Below are positions 36,980 through 44,184 of a stretch of 64,000 nt of DNA, one piece after another; the stretch's first letter is position 1, and the number at the start of each line of letters is the position of its first letter. Source of the stretch: DATAUD01 sp035511075 (GTDB lineage Bacteria; Verrucomicrobiota; Verrucomicrobiia; Limisphaerales; Palsa-1400); assembly GCA_035511075.1 (NCBI GenBank), contig DATKFW010000153.1, positions 38,712 to 102,711 on the forward strand, read 5' to 3'. The notes under the pieces are model-generated. The model did no database searches. It had not been told where the DNA came from and saw nothing but the letters and a program-made list of their open reading frames with translations. Position numbers and translations under genes: made by a program.

Positions 36980-37350
36980 AGGGCCGTCTCCTGGCTGATG
37001 AAAATTCTTCACATCGATTGGTAACCGCGTGCCGGCGAATCGAGGCAGGCTTTCCGATCATCCACATTTCGGACTGGGAGGGGGGCTCGTATCTTTCGGT
37101 AAAGGATCCGCCACTGCTGATGGCGCTGCGTGAACTGGAACTGATCCTCGTTGGTTTTGATCGCGCAAGCGTTACGATGCACGCTGGCCAGCTCACTCGC
37201 GAAGGATTGGGCCACGCCGGTGTCATTCTGTTTCGCCGCTCAGTATCAGCGCTTGCGTATGGCAGGCAAGCCCGCCTGCTCGCGAGTTTTTGGCGCGAGG
37301 CGCGCGACTGGGATTGGGCAGATCGTATCGAGCACCTGCCGCAACCGTAA
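36976..37350 (+). CDS. DUF5615-like PIN-fold toxin
   Basis: 124 aa starting MKGRLLADENSSHRLVTACR. D7, E8 and N9 sit where the DUF5615/Mut7-C family has its first metal ligands (ADENxxxxL). HISDWEGGSYLSVKD and LELILVGFDRASVTMHAGQL follow, with the second acidic position. These PIN-like proteins are predicted RNases. The start is fixed by the ATGA overlap with the antitoxin gene, so a longer upstream frame was rejected. Confidence 0.72.
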   Translation: MKGRLLADENSSHRLVTACRRIEAGFPIIHISDWEGGSYLSVKDPPLLMALRELELILVGFDRASVTMHAGQLTREGLGHAGVILFRRSVSALAYGRQARLLASFWREARDWDWADRIEHLPQP

Positions 37351-37488
37351 TCAGACGAGTCTCGTCAAACCAATCGGGCCGGTTCCGCGCCCCGGGGCGC
37401 GGCGGGCGCGGCCGTCTCGTCCGCGGGATTCATTTGCAAAAAGTATTGCGTCCGGGCGTTGGAATCGGCCAATAATTCGTTCGGAGTC

Positions 37489-38316
37489 ATGACATACGAC
37501 GCAAAATCAACCGCCGCGATGCTCAAGAAGCAGACGCCTCTTCGGCCCTCGCTGGCCATGGTGCTGGGCAGCGGTTTTCAACATGCCCTGGCCCGCTTTG
37601 AAGTCTCTCGCGAAATCGCCTACGGACAGATCCCTGGTTTTCCAACCGTCGGCGTGACCGGACATGCCGGCAAGATGGTAATCGGGCACTTCGATAAGGT
37701 GCCGGTGTTCGTGCTCAAGGGCCGCGCCCACTATTACGAGGGGCACGACATGGATCGATTGACCTTCCCGATCCGCGTGCTGGCGGAAATGGGGATTCGA
37801 ACAGTTTTATTGACAAACGCCGCGGGTGCGGTCAACCGGATGTATCGGTCCGGCGACTTCATGGCGCTGAAGGACCATATCAACTTAATGGGCGTCAACC
37901 CGTTGCGCGGGCTGGTCTCGCCGGGGTTGCCCCAGTTTGTTGATTTGACGCGGGTTTATGACCGGAAATTGATCGATTTGGCCAGAAGGTCGGCCAGGGT
38001 TGGCAGGCTCCGTTTGCATGCGGGCACTTACATGGCCGTCTCGGGTCCCAGCTACGAAACGCCGGCCGAGATTCGCGCTTTCCGTCAATTGGGCGCCGAT
38101 GCCATCGGAATGAGCACCGTGCCGGAAGCGATTGTGGCCCGGCAATGCGGCCTGTCGGTGGCGGCAATTTCATGCATCACCAATAAAGCGGGCGGCGATG
38201 AAAAAACCGGCGTGCTGGTGCATCAGGACGTTTTGACGATGGGCGAAAGCCGGAAAACCGAGATGGCCGCGTTCCTGAAAACCTTCGCGTTCCTGCACGC
38301 GGAGCTTGGAAAATAG
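37489..38316 (+). CDS. Purine nucleoside phosphorylase
   Basis: 275 aa, trimeric PNP/MTAP family. Signatures: MVLGSGFQHALARFEV, IPGFPTVGVTGHAGKMVIG, the phosphate and base region LKGRAHYYEGHDM, LLTNAAGAVNRMYRSGDFM, SGPSYETPAEIRAFRQLGAD and IGMSTVPEAIVARQ, plus the Asn of SCITNKAGG. It splits (deoxy)inosine or guanosine with phosphate in purine salvage. A TTG at 37459 would add ten residues; the ATG with GGAG just before it is preferred, though the spacing (2 bases) is short. Confidence 0.93.
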   Translation: MTYDAKSTAAMLKKQTPLRPSLAMVLGSGFQHALARFEVSREIAYGQIPGFPTVGVTGHAGKMVIGHFDKVPVFVLKGRAHYYEGHDMDRLTFPIRVLAEMGIRTVLLTNAAGAVNRMYRSGDFMALKDHINLMGVNPLRGLVSPGLPQFVDLTRVYDRKLIDLARRSARVGRLRLHAGTYMAVSGPSYETPAEIRAFRQLGADAIGMSTVPEAIVARQCGLSVAAISCITNKAGGDEKTGVLVHQDVLTMGESRKTEMAAFLKTFAFLHAELGK

Positions 38317-38320
38317 GGCG

Positions 38321-40141
38321 TCAAATTTTCCAATACGGTTTGGAGCTGGCGGCAATCTGCTCGAAGAGCTGGCGGACGCAGGCCGGAATTTCGTCCATCG
38401 CCTCGGCAATCCGGGCGCCCAAACGGCTGTCGTAATCGCCAATCCGAAACTGTGTCAATAGGTCGCTCAGGGTCTTCTTCTGATCGGGCAGCGTGATTGC
38501 GGGGTCCAGCCTCGCCTGTAATTCGGCCAGGGGCAGAGTGATGGCGGGGAAGGCGCGCAGGATGGCCTTGGAGTCCATCAGGTAGCCTTCCAGTTCGGGA
38601 AAATCGGTTGTGATGACCTGCTCAGGGGGAAGCTCCAAATGTTCGACGATGGTTTTCCTTGTTTGACTGGAAATATCGCTGCCGTTGCCGAAGACGGCAA
38701 AGACCAGCGTATGCACGAAATTGCTCAAGGCCACCCGTGTATTGGCAAAATAATGCAACGTGCAGGCCCCTTCAGCATCCAGAAACTGGACCTTGACGCG
38801 GAAATCGAACTTTTTTGCCCACGCCTCGAATATCGGGACATGGTCGCCGGTCTCGACAAATACAATGGCCCCCGCCTCAAAACTGAACGAGGGCTTGACT
38901 CCGAGTTGCTCGATGACCTCATAGGCATCGGCCGGAGTGACCGGCATGACGGCCGTGGAATTTTCCGCGTCCCGTTGCACGATGAAGAGCGATGAGAGGG
39001 GACACGAGGCGGCCACGGCGGTGGAGTGGGTGGCGACAAACATGCGTTTGGTCTTGGCCTCTTCGCGCAAGAACTGGAACAGTTCCAATTGCGCCTTGGG
39101 ATGGAGGTAGGTTTCCGGTTCTTCAATGCAGACCCACGAACCGGGTGCGGCAAGGGTCACCTTGGCGACGATGGCCACGACTGACCGGGTGCCAAAACTC
39201 ATTTGGTTCATCGAATAAACCAGGTCTTCGTCGGCAGCGTCGATGAGCCCCAGCGTGGCCTGGTTTTCCTCAGTCGGCGTGTAAAGTTTGCCCAGATTGG
39301 GGACCAGCTTGGAGACCTCGGACTCAATTTTCCGGAATTGTTTGGGCTTGTTGTTGTAAAGCCAGTGCAATACGTCCGGCAGATTGGAGACATCCGCCGT
39401 CAGCGTATGCTTGCCAAGAATGGGCGAGGACGTGGGCATTCGGCGCAACGGATCGATCCATTCCAAGGTGGCAAACTGTTGGTGGACCGCGGCGGCCAGT
39501 TCGGCGGAAATCGGGAAGGCGCCCGCTGAATCCGGACGGCCCAGGCGCAACCGAAACGGCTGCATTGTTTCCGGCTTGGTTTCCAGGGCCACCGTCTCGG
39601 AGGGCAAATCGCCCCCGCAATGTTTGCACAGCGCTTCCAATTGCCCGCAAGCAACCTCGAGGCTGTCCGGCGTCCCTTTGATCGAAAACAGGACGAAGAG
39701 GCGATTGCCCTCGACGTTCGGTATGGAAAGCTCCTCGGCAAACCCCTCGGCCGAGATCGTCACTTTGAGGGTCAGCGCCGAAAGAAAATTGGAATTGATC
39801 GCGTCGGCGGCCGTCAACTGCGAATTCCCTGCGAATAGCCGGTTGATCAAGTCGATCCGTTTTCGTGGCGCCGGCTGGAAGTCCAGCAGAAACTCCATCG
39901 ACTCCTCCGCCCGCTTGCGATGGACCAGGTCCGCCAGGTCGATTCCCCGGGAACGGACGGCATTGTTGAAATCAACGGCCGCTTCGGCCAGGAACTTGAA
40001 GGCATCCAGGCAGTTGGATTTGCCCGCGTTGTTGCGTCCCATCAAGAGCGCCAGGCTGTTGAGGCCGCGGAGTTCAATGCGCTTGATGCTCTTGTAATTG
40101 CTGACGGTGACACGATTGAGACTCAACTGAATGATTTCCAT
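38321..40141 (-). CDS. OLD-family ATP-dependent endonuclease (AAA ATPase plus TOPRIM-like domain)
   Basis: 606 aa. SMC/RecF-like start (VTVSNYKSIKRIELRGLNSL), Walker A GRNNAGKS, a signature-like segment QMSFGTRSVVAIVAKV, Walker B VCIEEPETYLHPKAQLELF and the switch VATHSTAVAASCPL. The C-terminal domain opens AIVFVETGDHVPIFEAW, the first acidic motif of OLD TOPRIM domains, with FVET in place of the usual FVEG. OLD proteins are DNA nucleases linked to phage exclusion. No UvrD-like helicase (the Gabija partner GajB) or reverse transcriptase is adjacent, so it looks like a class 1 stand-alone OLD. It converges on the phosphorylase gene. Confidence 0.85.
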   Translation of the reverse strand: MEIIQLSLNRVTVSNYKSIKRIELRGLNSLALLMGRNNAGKSNCLDAFKFLAEAAVDFNNAVRSRGIDLADLVHRKRAEESMEFLLDFQPAPRKRIDLINRLFAGNSQLTAADAINSNFLSALTLKVTISAEGFAEELSIPNVEGNRLFVLFSIKGTPDSLEVACGQLEALCKHCGGDLPSETVALETKPETMQPFRLRLGRPDSAGAFPISAELAAAVHQQFATLEWIDPLRRMPTSSPILGKHTLTADVSNLPDVLHWLYNNKPKQFRKIESEVSKLVPNLGKLYTPTEENQATLGLIDAADEDLVYSMNQMSFGTRSVVAIVAKVTLAAPGSWVCIEEPETYLHPKAQLELFQFLREEAKTKRMFVATHSTAVAASCPLSSLFIVQRDAENSTAVMPVTPADAYEVIEQLGVKPSFSFEAGAIVFVETGDHVPIFEAWAKKFDFRVKVQFLDAEGACTLHYFANTRVALSNFVHTLVFAVFGNGSDISSQTRKTIVEHLELPPEQVITTDFPELEGYLMDSKAILRAFPAITLPLAELQARLDPAITLPDQKKTLSDLLTQFRIGDYDSRLGARIAEAMDEIPACVRQLFEQIAASSKPYWKI

Positions 40142-40343
40142 CACTAAGCTGGTACATATCCGCTTTCACAGCGACTCTCAACGGTATTCGAGTGGTTCCG
40201 CCTTCATAATTCCTGATTCCCTCTCTCGAAAAGGTTACAAGGTTACAAAAAGGGGTGTTGGTTTATAAGTGACGACAGCGGCGGACTCTGCTATTTGTAT
40301 GCCCATAGCGCGTCAATTGTCCCGCGCTGGAAAGATTGCGCCT

Positions 40344-40901
40344 ATGGAACAGTATGTTTATTTGGCTTGTTTTCTCCTCGGTCTTCTTTTCACCGTGGTG
40401 AGCTTTTTCTTTGGGCACGTCGGGCTTCACGACGGTCATGCCGAAGTCGGCACCGGCGGCCACGCCGAGGCCGGTTACGAACATTCCGGCATGCCGGGGG
40501 TATCGGCTTTCAGTCCAACCATTATCTGTTCTTTCGTCACCGCCTTTGGCGGGTTTGGAATGATTCTCTCGCACATCGAAGCCACCAGGAACATCTGGGT
40601 CAGTGCGCCGATTTCTCTTTTGGGCGGGTTAATCATTGCCGCCGGCGTTTTTTTCATGTTTGCCGCGATTTTTCAACGGACCCAAAGCTCCAGCGAATCC
40701 CACGTCGGCAGTTTGGTCGGCCACACCGCCACTGTCATTACGCCAATTCCGCCGTCGGGCGTGGGTGAAATTGCCTACGTGCAAGCGGGCACCCGTTACA
40801 CCGCGCCGGCCCGCGAGCCAAACGGCGTGGCCGTCGGCAACGGCCAAACAGTCAGGATCACGCGCATTTCCGAGTCCCAGTTTTTTGTCTCGCCAATTTA
40901 G
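40344..40901 (+). CDS. NfeD-like membrane protein (flotillin partner)
   Basis: 185 aa. Three hydrophobic segments (YVYLACFLLGLLFTVVSFF; TIICSFVTAFGGFGMIL; SLLGGLIIAAGVFFMFAAIF) and a C-terminal OB-like domain (LVGHTATVITPIPPSGVGEI; VGNGQTVRITRISESQFFV). This is the layout of YuaF/YqiJ-type NfeD proteins, which are cotranscribed with flotillins and recruited to the same membrane microdomains. The ATG at 40344 was chosen because TM1 begins four residues later. The flotillin gene follows after 34 bp. Confidence 0.85.
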   Translation: MEQYVYLACFLLGLLFTVVSFFFGHVGLHDGHAEVGTGGHAEAGYEHSGMPGVSAFSPTIICSFVTAFGGFGMILSHIEATRNIWVSAPISLLGGLIIAAGVFFMFAAIFQRTQSSSESHVGSLVGHTATVITPIPPSGVGEIAYVQAGTRYTAPAREPNGVAVGNGQTVRITRISESQFFVSPI

Positions 40902-40935
40902 CGTTCCAGGCAAATCCACAACCAAAAGGAAAACA

Positions 40936-42470
40936 ATGCATCCAGGATTTTTATCCCTCCTCGATTTTAACATGTCCACCGCCGGCGTGGTTGTCACGGG
41001 CGTCGTCGGAATTGTTGTTGTCATCTTTCTATTCCTGGCCATTTGGGCAAGCCGTTACACCAAGGTCGGCCCAAACCAGGTGCTCGTCGTTTCCGGGCGC
41101 CGCCACAAATACATCGAACCGGATGGCACCGTGCAGAGCCGCGGATTCCGCATCGTCAAGGGCGGCGGCACGTTTGTCATGCCGGTGGTTGAAAAGGTCG
41201 ATGTCCTGTCCCTCGAATTGCTTACCATCGATGTCCAAACACCGAGGTTTATACGAGCAAGGGTGTGCCCGTCAAAGTCGATGGCGTCGCGCAAATCAAA
41301 ATCAAGGGCGACGACATCTCGATTGCCACCGCTTCCGAACAGGTCTTGAGCAAGTCCATCGATGAAATCAAGAGCGTCGCCACTCAAACCCTGGAAGGCC
41401 ATTTGCGCGCCATTCTTGGCACGATGACAGTCGAGGACATTTACCAGAACCGCGACGCCTTTGCCTCCAAAGTCCAGGAAGTGGCCGCCGGCGACATGGC
41501 CAACATGGGCCTGGGCATTGTCAGTTTCACCATTCGCGACATTCGTGATGGCCAGGGGTACCTCGACGCCCTGGGAAAACCCCGGATTGCCCAGGTCAAA
41601 CGGGATGCCACCATCGCGCAGGCGGAAGCGGATCGGGATTCGATGATTCGTTCCGCGCAAGCCACACAAGCCGGCCAGGAGGCCAAATTCATAGCGGACA
41701 CTAGAATCGCCGAGGCGCAACGGGACTATCAGACCAACGTCGCGGCCTACCAGGCAGCCGTCAACCAGAAGAAAGCCGAAGCCGACCTGGCCTACGATCT
41801 CCAAAAATTCAAGACCGGCCAATTGGTCAAGGCGGAGGAAATTCAGGTCAGCATTATCGAGAAGCAAAAGCAAATCGAGCTGCAACAGCAGGAAATCATG
41901 CGCAAACAGCGCGAATTGGAGGCCAACGTCCAAAAACCCGCCGACGCGGAACGTTACCGTGTCGAGACCCTGGCCAACGCGACGAAATTCCAGCTTGAAA
42001 CCGAAGCCGCCGGCAATGCTTCCGCGACCAAGGCCAGGGGCTTTGCTTCGGCGGACGTCGTCAAAGCCACCGGCTTGGCCGAAGCTGACGCCAACAAGGC
42101 GCGCGGTCTGGCGGAAGCGGCGATCATCGAGGCCCAGGGCTCGGCCACGGCCGAAGCGATGAAACTCAAGGCGGAATCATTCAAGCAATACAATCAGGCG
42201 GCCGTCATTGAAATGATTGTGCGCATTCTGCCAGAACTCGCCGGCAGAGTCAGCGAGCCGCTGGCAAAGACGGAGAAGATCGTCATCATCAACAGCGGCG
42301 GCAGCGGGGGCGGCGCCAGCAAGGTGACCGGAGACGTTACCGAAATTCTCAGCCAGCTTCCGCCGGTGATCGAAAGTTTGACCGGAATAAAATTTGAAAA
42401 GCTCATCGAACAGGTTCCCGCCCTGAAAAAAGCAATGGCCGATTCCCCGCCCAATAATAATCCTGCGTAG
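40936..42470 (+). CDS. Flotillin-like SPFH protein, disrupted by a one-base frameshift
   Basis: The first part (40936-41243) encodes a TM segment (GVVVTGVVGIVVVIFLFLA) and the start of the SPFH domain (YTKVGPNQVLVVSGRRHKYI; FVMPVVEKVDVLSLELLTI). At 41242-41244 the frame breaks: after DVQTP it gives RFIRARVCPSK, while the frame starting at 41244 gives EVYTSKGVPVKVDGVAQIKI, the expected flotillin sequence, and stays open to 42470. One base is missing between CC (41242-41243) and GAG. The rest contains the Ala/Glu-rich coiled coil (EAQRDYQTNVAAYQ; ARGLAEAAIIEAQGSATAEA). Repaired length is about 511 aa, normal for the family. AAAGGA precedes the ATG. It scaffolds membrane microdomains with the NfeD-like partner. 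Confidence 0.85.
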
Positions 42471-42502
42471 AAGGCAATTGCTCTGTCCAACTGAGCTGCG
42501 GG
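42470..42502 (-). repeat. 33-bp direct repeat, copy 1, resembling a tRNA-Arg 5' half
   Basis: On the minus strand it reads CCCGCAGCTCAGTTGGACAG followed by AGCAATTGCCTTC: D-stem GCTC/GAGC, D-loop with GG, then the first anticodon-stem strand and U-turn leading to a TCT anticodon. No 3' half follows, because the sequence runs into the flotillin gene, whose stop codon ends at the repeat boundary. It matches copy 2 at 43709-43741 except for two bases of 33. Confidence 0.65.
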
Positions 42503-42651
42503 AAACCACAGATCCATGCGACCTTTGAACCAGCCTTTTTCATCTCTATCCCATCACCGGCGTTACTCGTCGGCGGATTTGGCTCTCGCTTGTTGAATTG
42601 GCGCGTCCGCGCTTGATTTAAACTGATTTGCGGGCCAGCGTGAAGCCGGAC

Positions 42652-42816
42652 ATGAATGCGATTGAAACAACCGGCGTAGTGGACGCGCAGCATCGGTTGC
42701 GGCAGGACGAACCTCTGCTCATTCCGTCGGTCAGCCCGGCGTTCGATTTCCTCAACGAAGCGGCTGAGGACGTTTACACCGATGCCGACGGCAAGCTCTT
42801 CCATGACCAAAGGTAA
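42652..42816 (+). pseudogene. Internally deleted VapB-like antitoxin remnant
   Basis: 54 aa. MNAIETTGVVDAQHRLRQDE is the usual opening of these small antitoxins, and SPAFDFLNEAAEDVYTDADG is the usual closing block. The middle, which normally carries a GPxRVRVIVL-type strand and linker, is missing, so the DNA-binding half and the toxin-binding tail are joined directly. Loss of about 25-30 residues is inferred from family recall. It overlaps the MazF-like fragment that follows. Confidence 0.5.
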
Positions 42817-42874
42817 AATCTTCCTCGTGCCGTTTCCGTTTGATGACCTGAACGGCGGGGACGTGGAAAAATGA
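42803..42874 (+). pseudogene. N-terminal fragment of a MazF/PemK-type toxin
   Basis: 23 codons: MTKGKIFLVPFPFDDLNGGD then three residues and TGA. The VLVPFPFDDLxG opening is that of MazF/PemK toxins, which normally run to about 110 aa, so only the first strand remains. Its TGA overlaps the ATG of the PIN toxin (ATGA), meaning that a translational coupling site has been re-used to join an unrelated toxin. Confidence 0.6.
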
Positions 42875-43353
42875 AGCCCAGCCTTTACCTGGAGACAACG
42901 ATCCCAAGTTATTTGGCTGCGCGACCTTCGCATGACCCTTTAATTGGTGGCCAACAAGCCGCCACCAAAACGTGGTGGCGGCCGCGGCGGCGCTATTTCG
43001 AGTTGTTCACTTCACAGTTTGTTCAGAATGAAGCCACATTGGGTGAGGCCAAGATCGCGGCCAAGCGCCTACAGATTCTTCGCCCGATCCAAAAATTGCA
43101 CATAACGATTCAAGTTGATGACCTTGCCCGCAGAATTCTGACAACTCATTTGCTCCCGGCAAAGGCTGCCGTGGACGCATTTCACATCGCCACCGCCACC
43201 ATTCATGGCATGCATTTTTTGTTGACTTGGAATTGCGCCCACATCAATAACGGCGAGATTATTCCCGATATCGAACGCCTGGCGGCGGACGAGGGATACG
43301 TCCTTCCCGTCATTTGCACTCCGCTAGAATTAATGGGAGTATCTGAAACATGA
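42871..43353 (+). CDS. PIN-domain toxin (VapC-type)
   Basis: 160 aa. MKPSLYLETTIPSYLAARPS is the typical start of this PIN subgroup, with an acidic residue at position 8. FELFTSQFVQNEATLGEAK carries the second acid, AKAAVDAFHIATATIHGMHF the third, and LLTWNCAHINN the final polar ligand. These are Mg-dependent RNases that target tRNA or rRNA. All expected acidic positions are visible, so it may be active. The small antitoxin-like gene downstream overlaps by ATGA. Confidence 0.82.
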   Translation: MKPSLYLETTIPSYLAARPSHDPLIGGQQAATKTWWRPRRRYFELFTSQFVQNEATLGEAKIAAKRLQILRPIQKLHITIQVDDLARRILTTHLLPAKAAVDAFHIATATIHGMHFLLTWNCAHINNGEIIPDIERLAADEGYVLPVICTPLELMGVSET

Positions 43354-43550
43354 ATATGAAAGATCCAATTGTTCAAGAAATCCACCGCCTCCGCGCGGAT
43401 TACGCAAAGCGGTTCAACTATGACGTTCACGCCATCGGCGAAGACATTCGCCGTTGTGAAGCCGAATCAGGAGGCAAATTTGCTGCAAAGATTCCGCTAG
43501 CAAGGCGTCCGCCAAAGAGAAGGGCGCGAAAGGCGTCCTCCGGGCATTGA
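43350..43550 (+). CDS. Small antitoxin-like partner of the PIN protein
   Basis: 66 aa: MNMKDPIVQEIHRLRADYAK then RFNYDVHAIGEDIRRCEAES and a basic tail. This DPIVxEVxxxRxxxAxRFxYD pattern is a very common small protein next to PIN toxins of this type in Verrucomicrobiota and cyanobacteria, and is taken as the antitoxin. Here it follows the toxin, with ATGA overlap. An ATG two codons later (MKDPIV) could also serve as the start. Confidence 0.7.
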   Translation: MNMKDPIVQEIHRLRADYAKRFNYDVHAIGEDIRRCEAESGGKFAAKIPLARRPPKRRARKASSGH

Positions 43551-43863
43551 AGGAAAGACCGTTAATTGCCCCGTGGATTTCTATACCGACACCTGTTTTT
43601 CGGGCAATAAATGGCAAACAACGGTCAAAGCCAAATGTTCGCAAAATCCCTATAAACACAGGGCGATCCGCGAGTGTCAATAATATTAAAAATCACGCGC
43701 CGAACTTGGAAGGCACTTGCTCTATCCAACTGAGCTGCGGGCGCTGTCGACTGAACTAAAGTCTAAAAAGCTCGGAACGCAAGTCGATTGGCGGTGAAGG
43801 GCTGAAGGTGCCCCCGCAACATTTGGACTCGGCAAAAAATGCTTAAAGTGTGTATTTTGTCTG
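43551..43863. other. 313-bp gap containing the second tRNA-half repeat
   Basis: No protein-like frame. The only recognised feature is the direct repeat at 43709-43741. The gap bridges two unrelated toxin-antitoxin remnants. Confidence 0.4.
43709..43741 (-). repeat. 33-bp direct repeat, copy 2, tRNA 5' half (tRNA-Arg-like)
   Basis: The minus strand reads GCGCCCGCAGCTCAGTTGGA from 43745 downwards, then TAGAGCAAGTGCCTTCCAAG: full 5' acceptor strand, D arm, first anticodon-stem strand and loop. The opposite anticodon-stem strand (expected GCACT) is absent; the next bases are TTCGGCGCG. So this is a 5' tRNA half broken at the anticodon loop, not a functional gene. It differs from copy 1 at two of 33 positions. 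Confidence 0.65.
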
Positions 43864-44061
43864 ATGGAAGCGACGTTGACCGAATTGCATCGCAAGGCCG
43901 GCAAACTCGTACGACCGGTGATTCAGGGCAAACGAAAGTTGACGATTAGTGAGCACGGGCAACCATGTGTCGAAAGTGTGCCTATTCCGACAATTGACCG
44001 CGAGAAAGCAATCGCCGCTCTCCGTGCGATTGGCCCAGTGCCGCTGCCTCGTCGCAAATGA
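43864..44061 (+). CDS. Phd/YefM-like antitoxin
   Basis: 65 aa: MEATLTELHRKAGKLVRPVI and then KRKLTISEHGQPCVESVPIP, the Phd fold's AbrB-like first half (xLTxxGxPxA pattern), and DREKAIAALRAIGPVPLPRR as the toxin-binding tail. It overlaps by ATGA the start of a truncated VapC-type toxin, so it is an antitoxin whose toxin has been lost. Confidence 0.7.
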   Translation: MEATLTELHRKAGKLVRPVIQGKRKLTISEHGQPCVESVPIPTIDREKAIAALRAIGPVPLPRRK

Positions 44062-44120
44062 AGTCGTTCCTATTGGACAGCAACGTGCATTCCGAAATCT
44101 GGGGGCCTTGTTCACGCGCA
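44058..44120 (+). pseudogene. Truncated VapC-type toxin (N-terminus only)
   Basis: Begins MKSFLLDSNVHSEIW, the canonical opening of VapC toxins with the first catalytic Asp. After about 15 residues it loses all similarity and runs into sequence antisense to the sulfotransferase gene. A normal VapC would be 130-140 aa. Because the frame stays open past 44120, the coordinate end is approximate. The gene cannot encode an active nuclease. Confidence 0.55.
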
Positions 44121-44184
44121 TCGAGGTGGAATGTGCCTAAGTTGGGCGTCTTCTCGGGCGGGGGGGCGCTGATACAAACGGCCC

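Noticed and set aside
43702..43745. A complete tRNA gene
   Set aside because: Only the 5' half is present; the second anticodon-stem strand and the T arm are missing, so it cannot fold as a tRNA.
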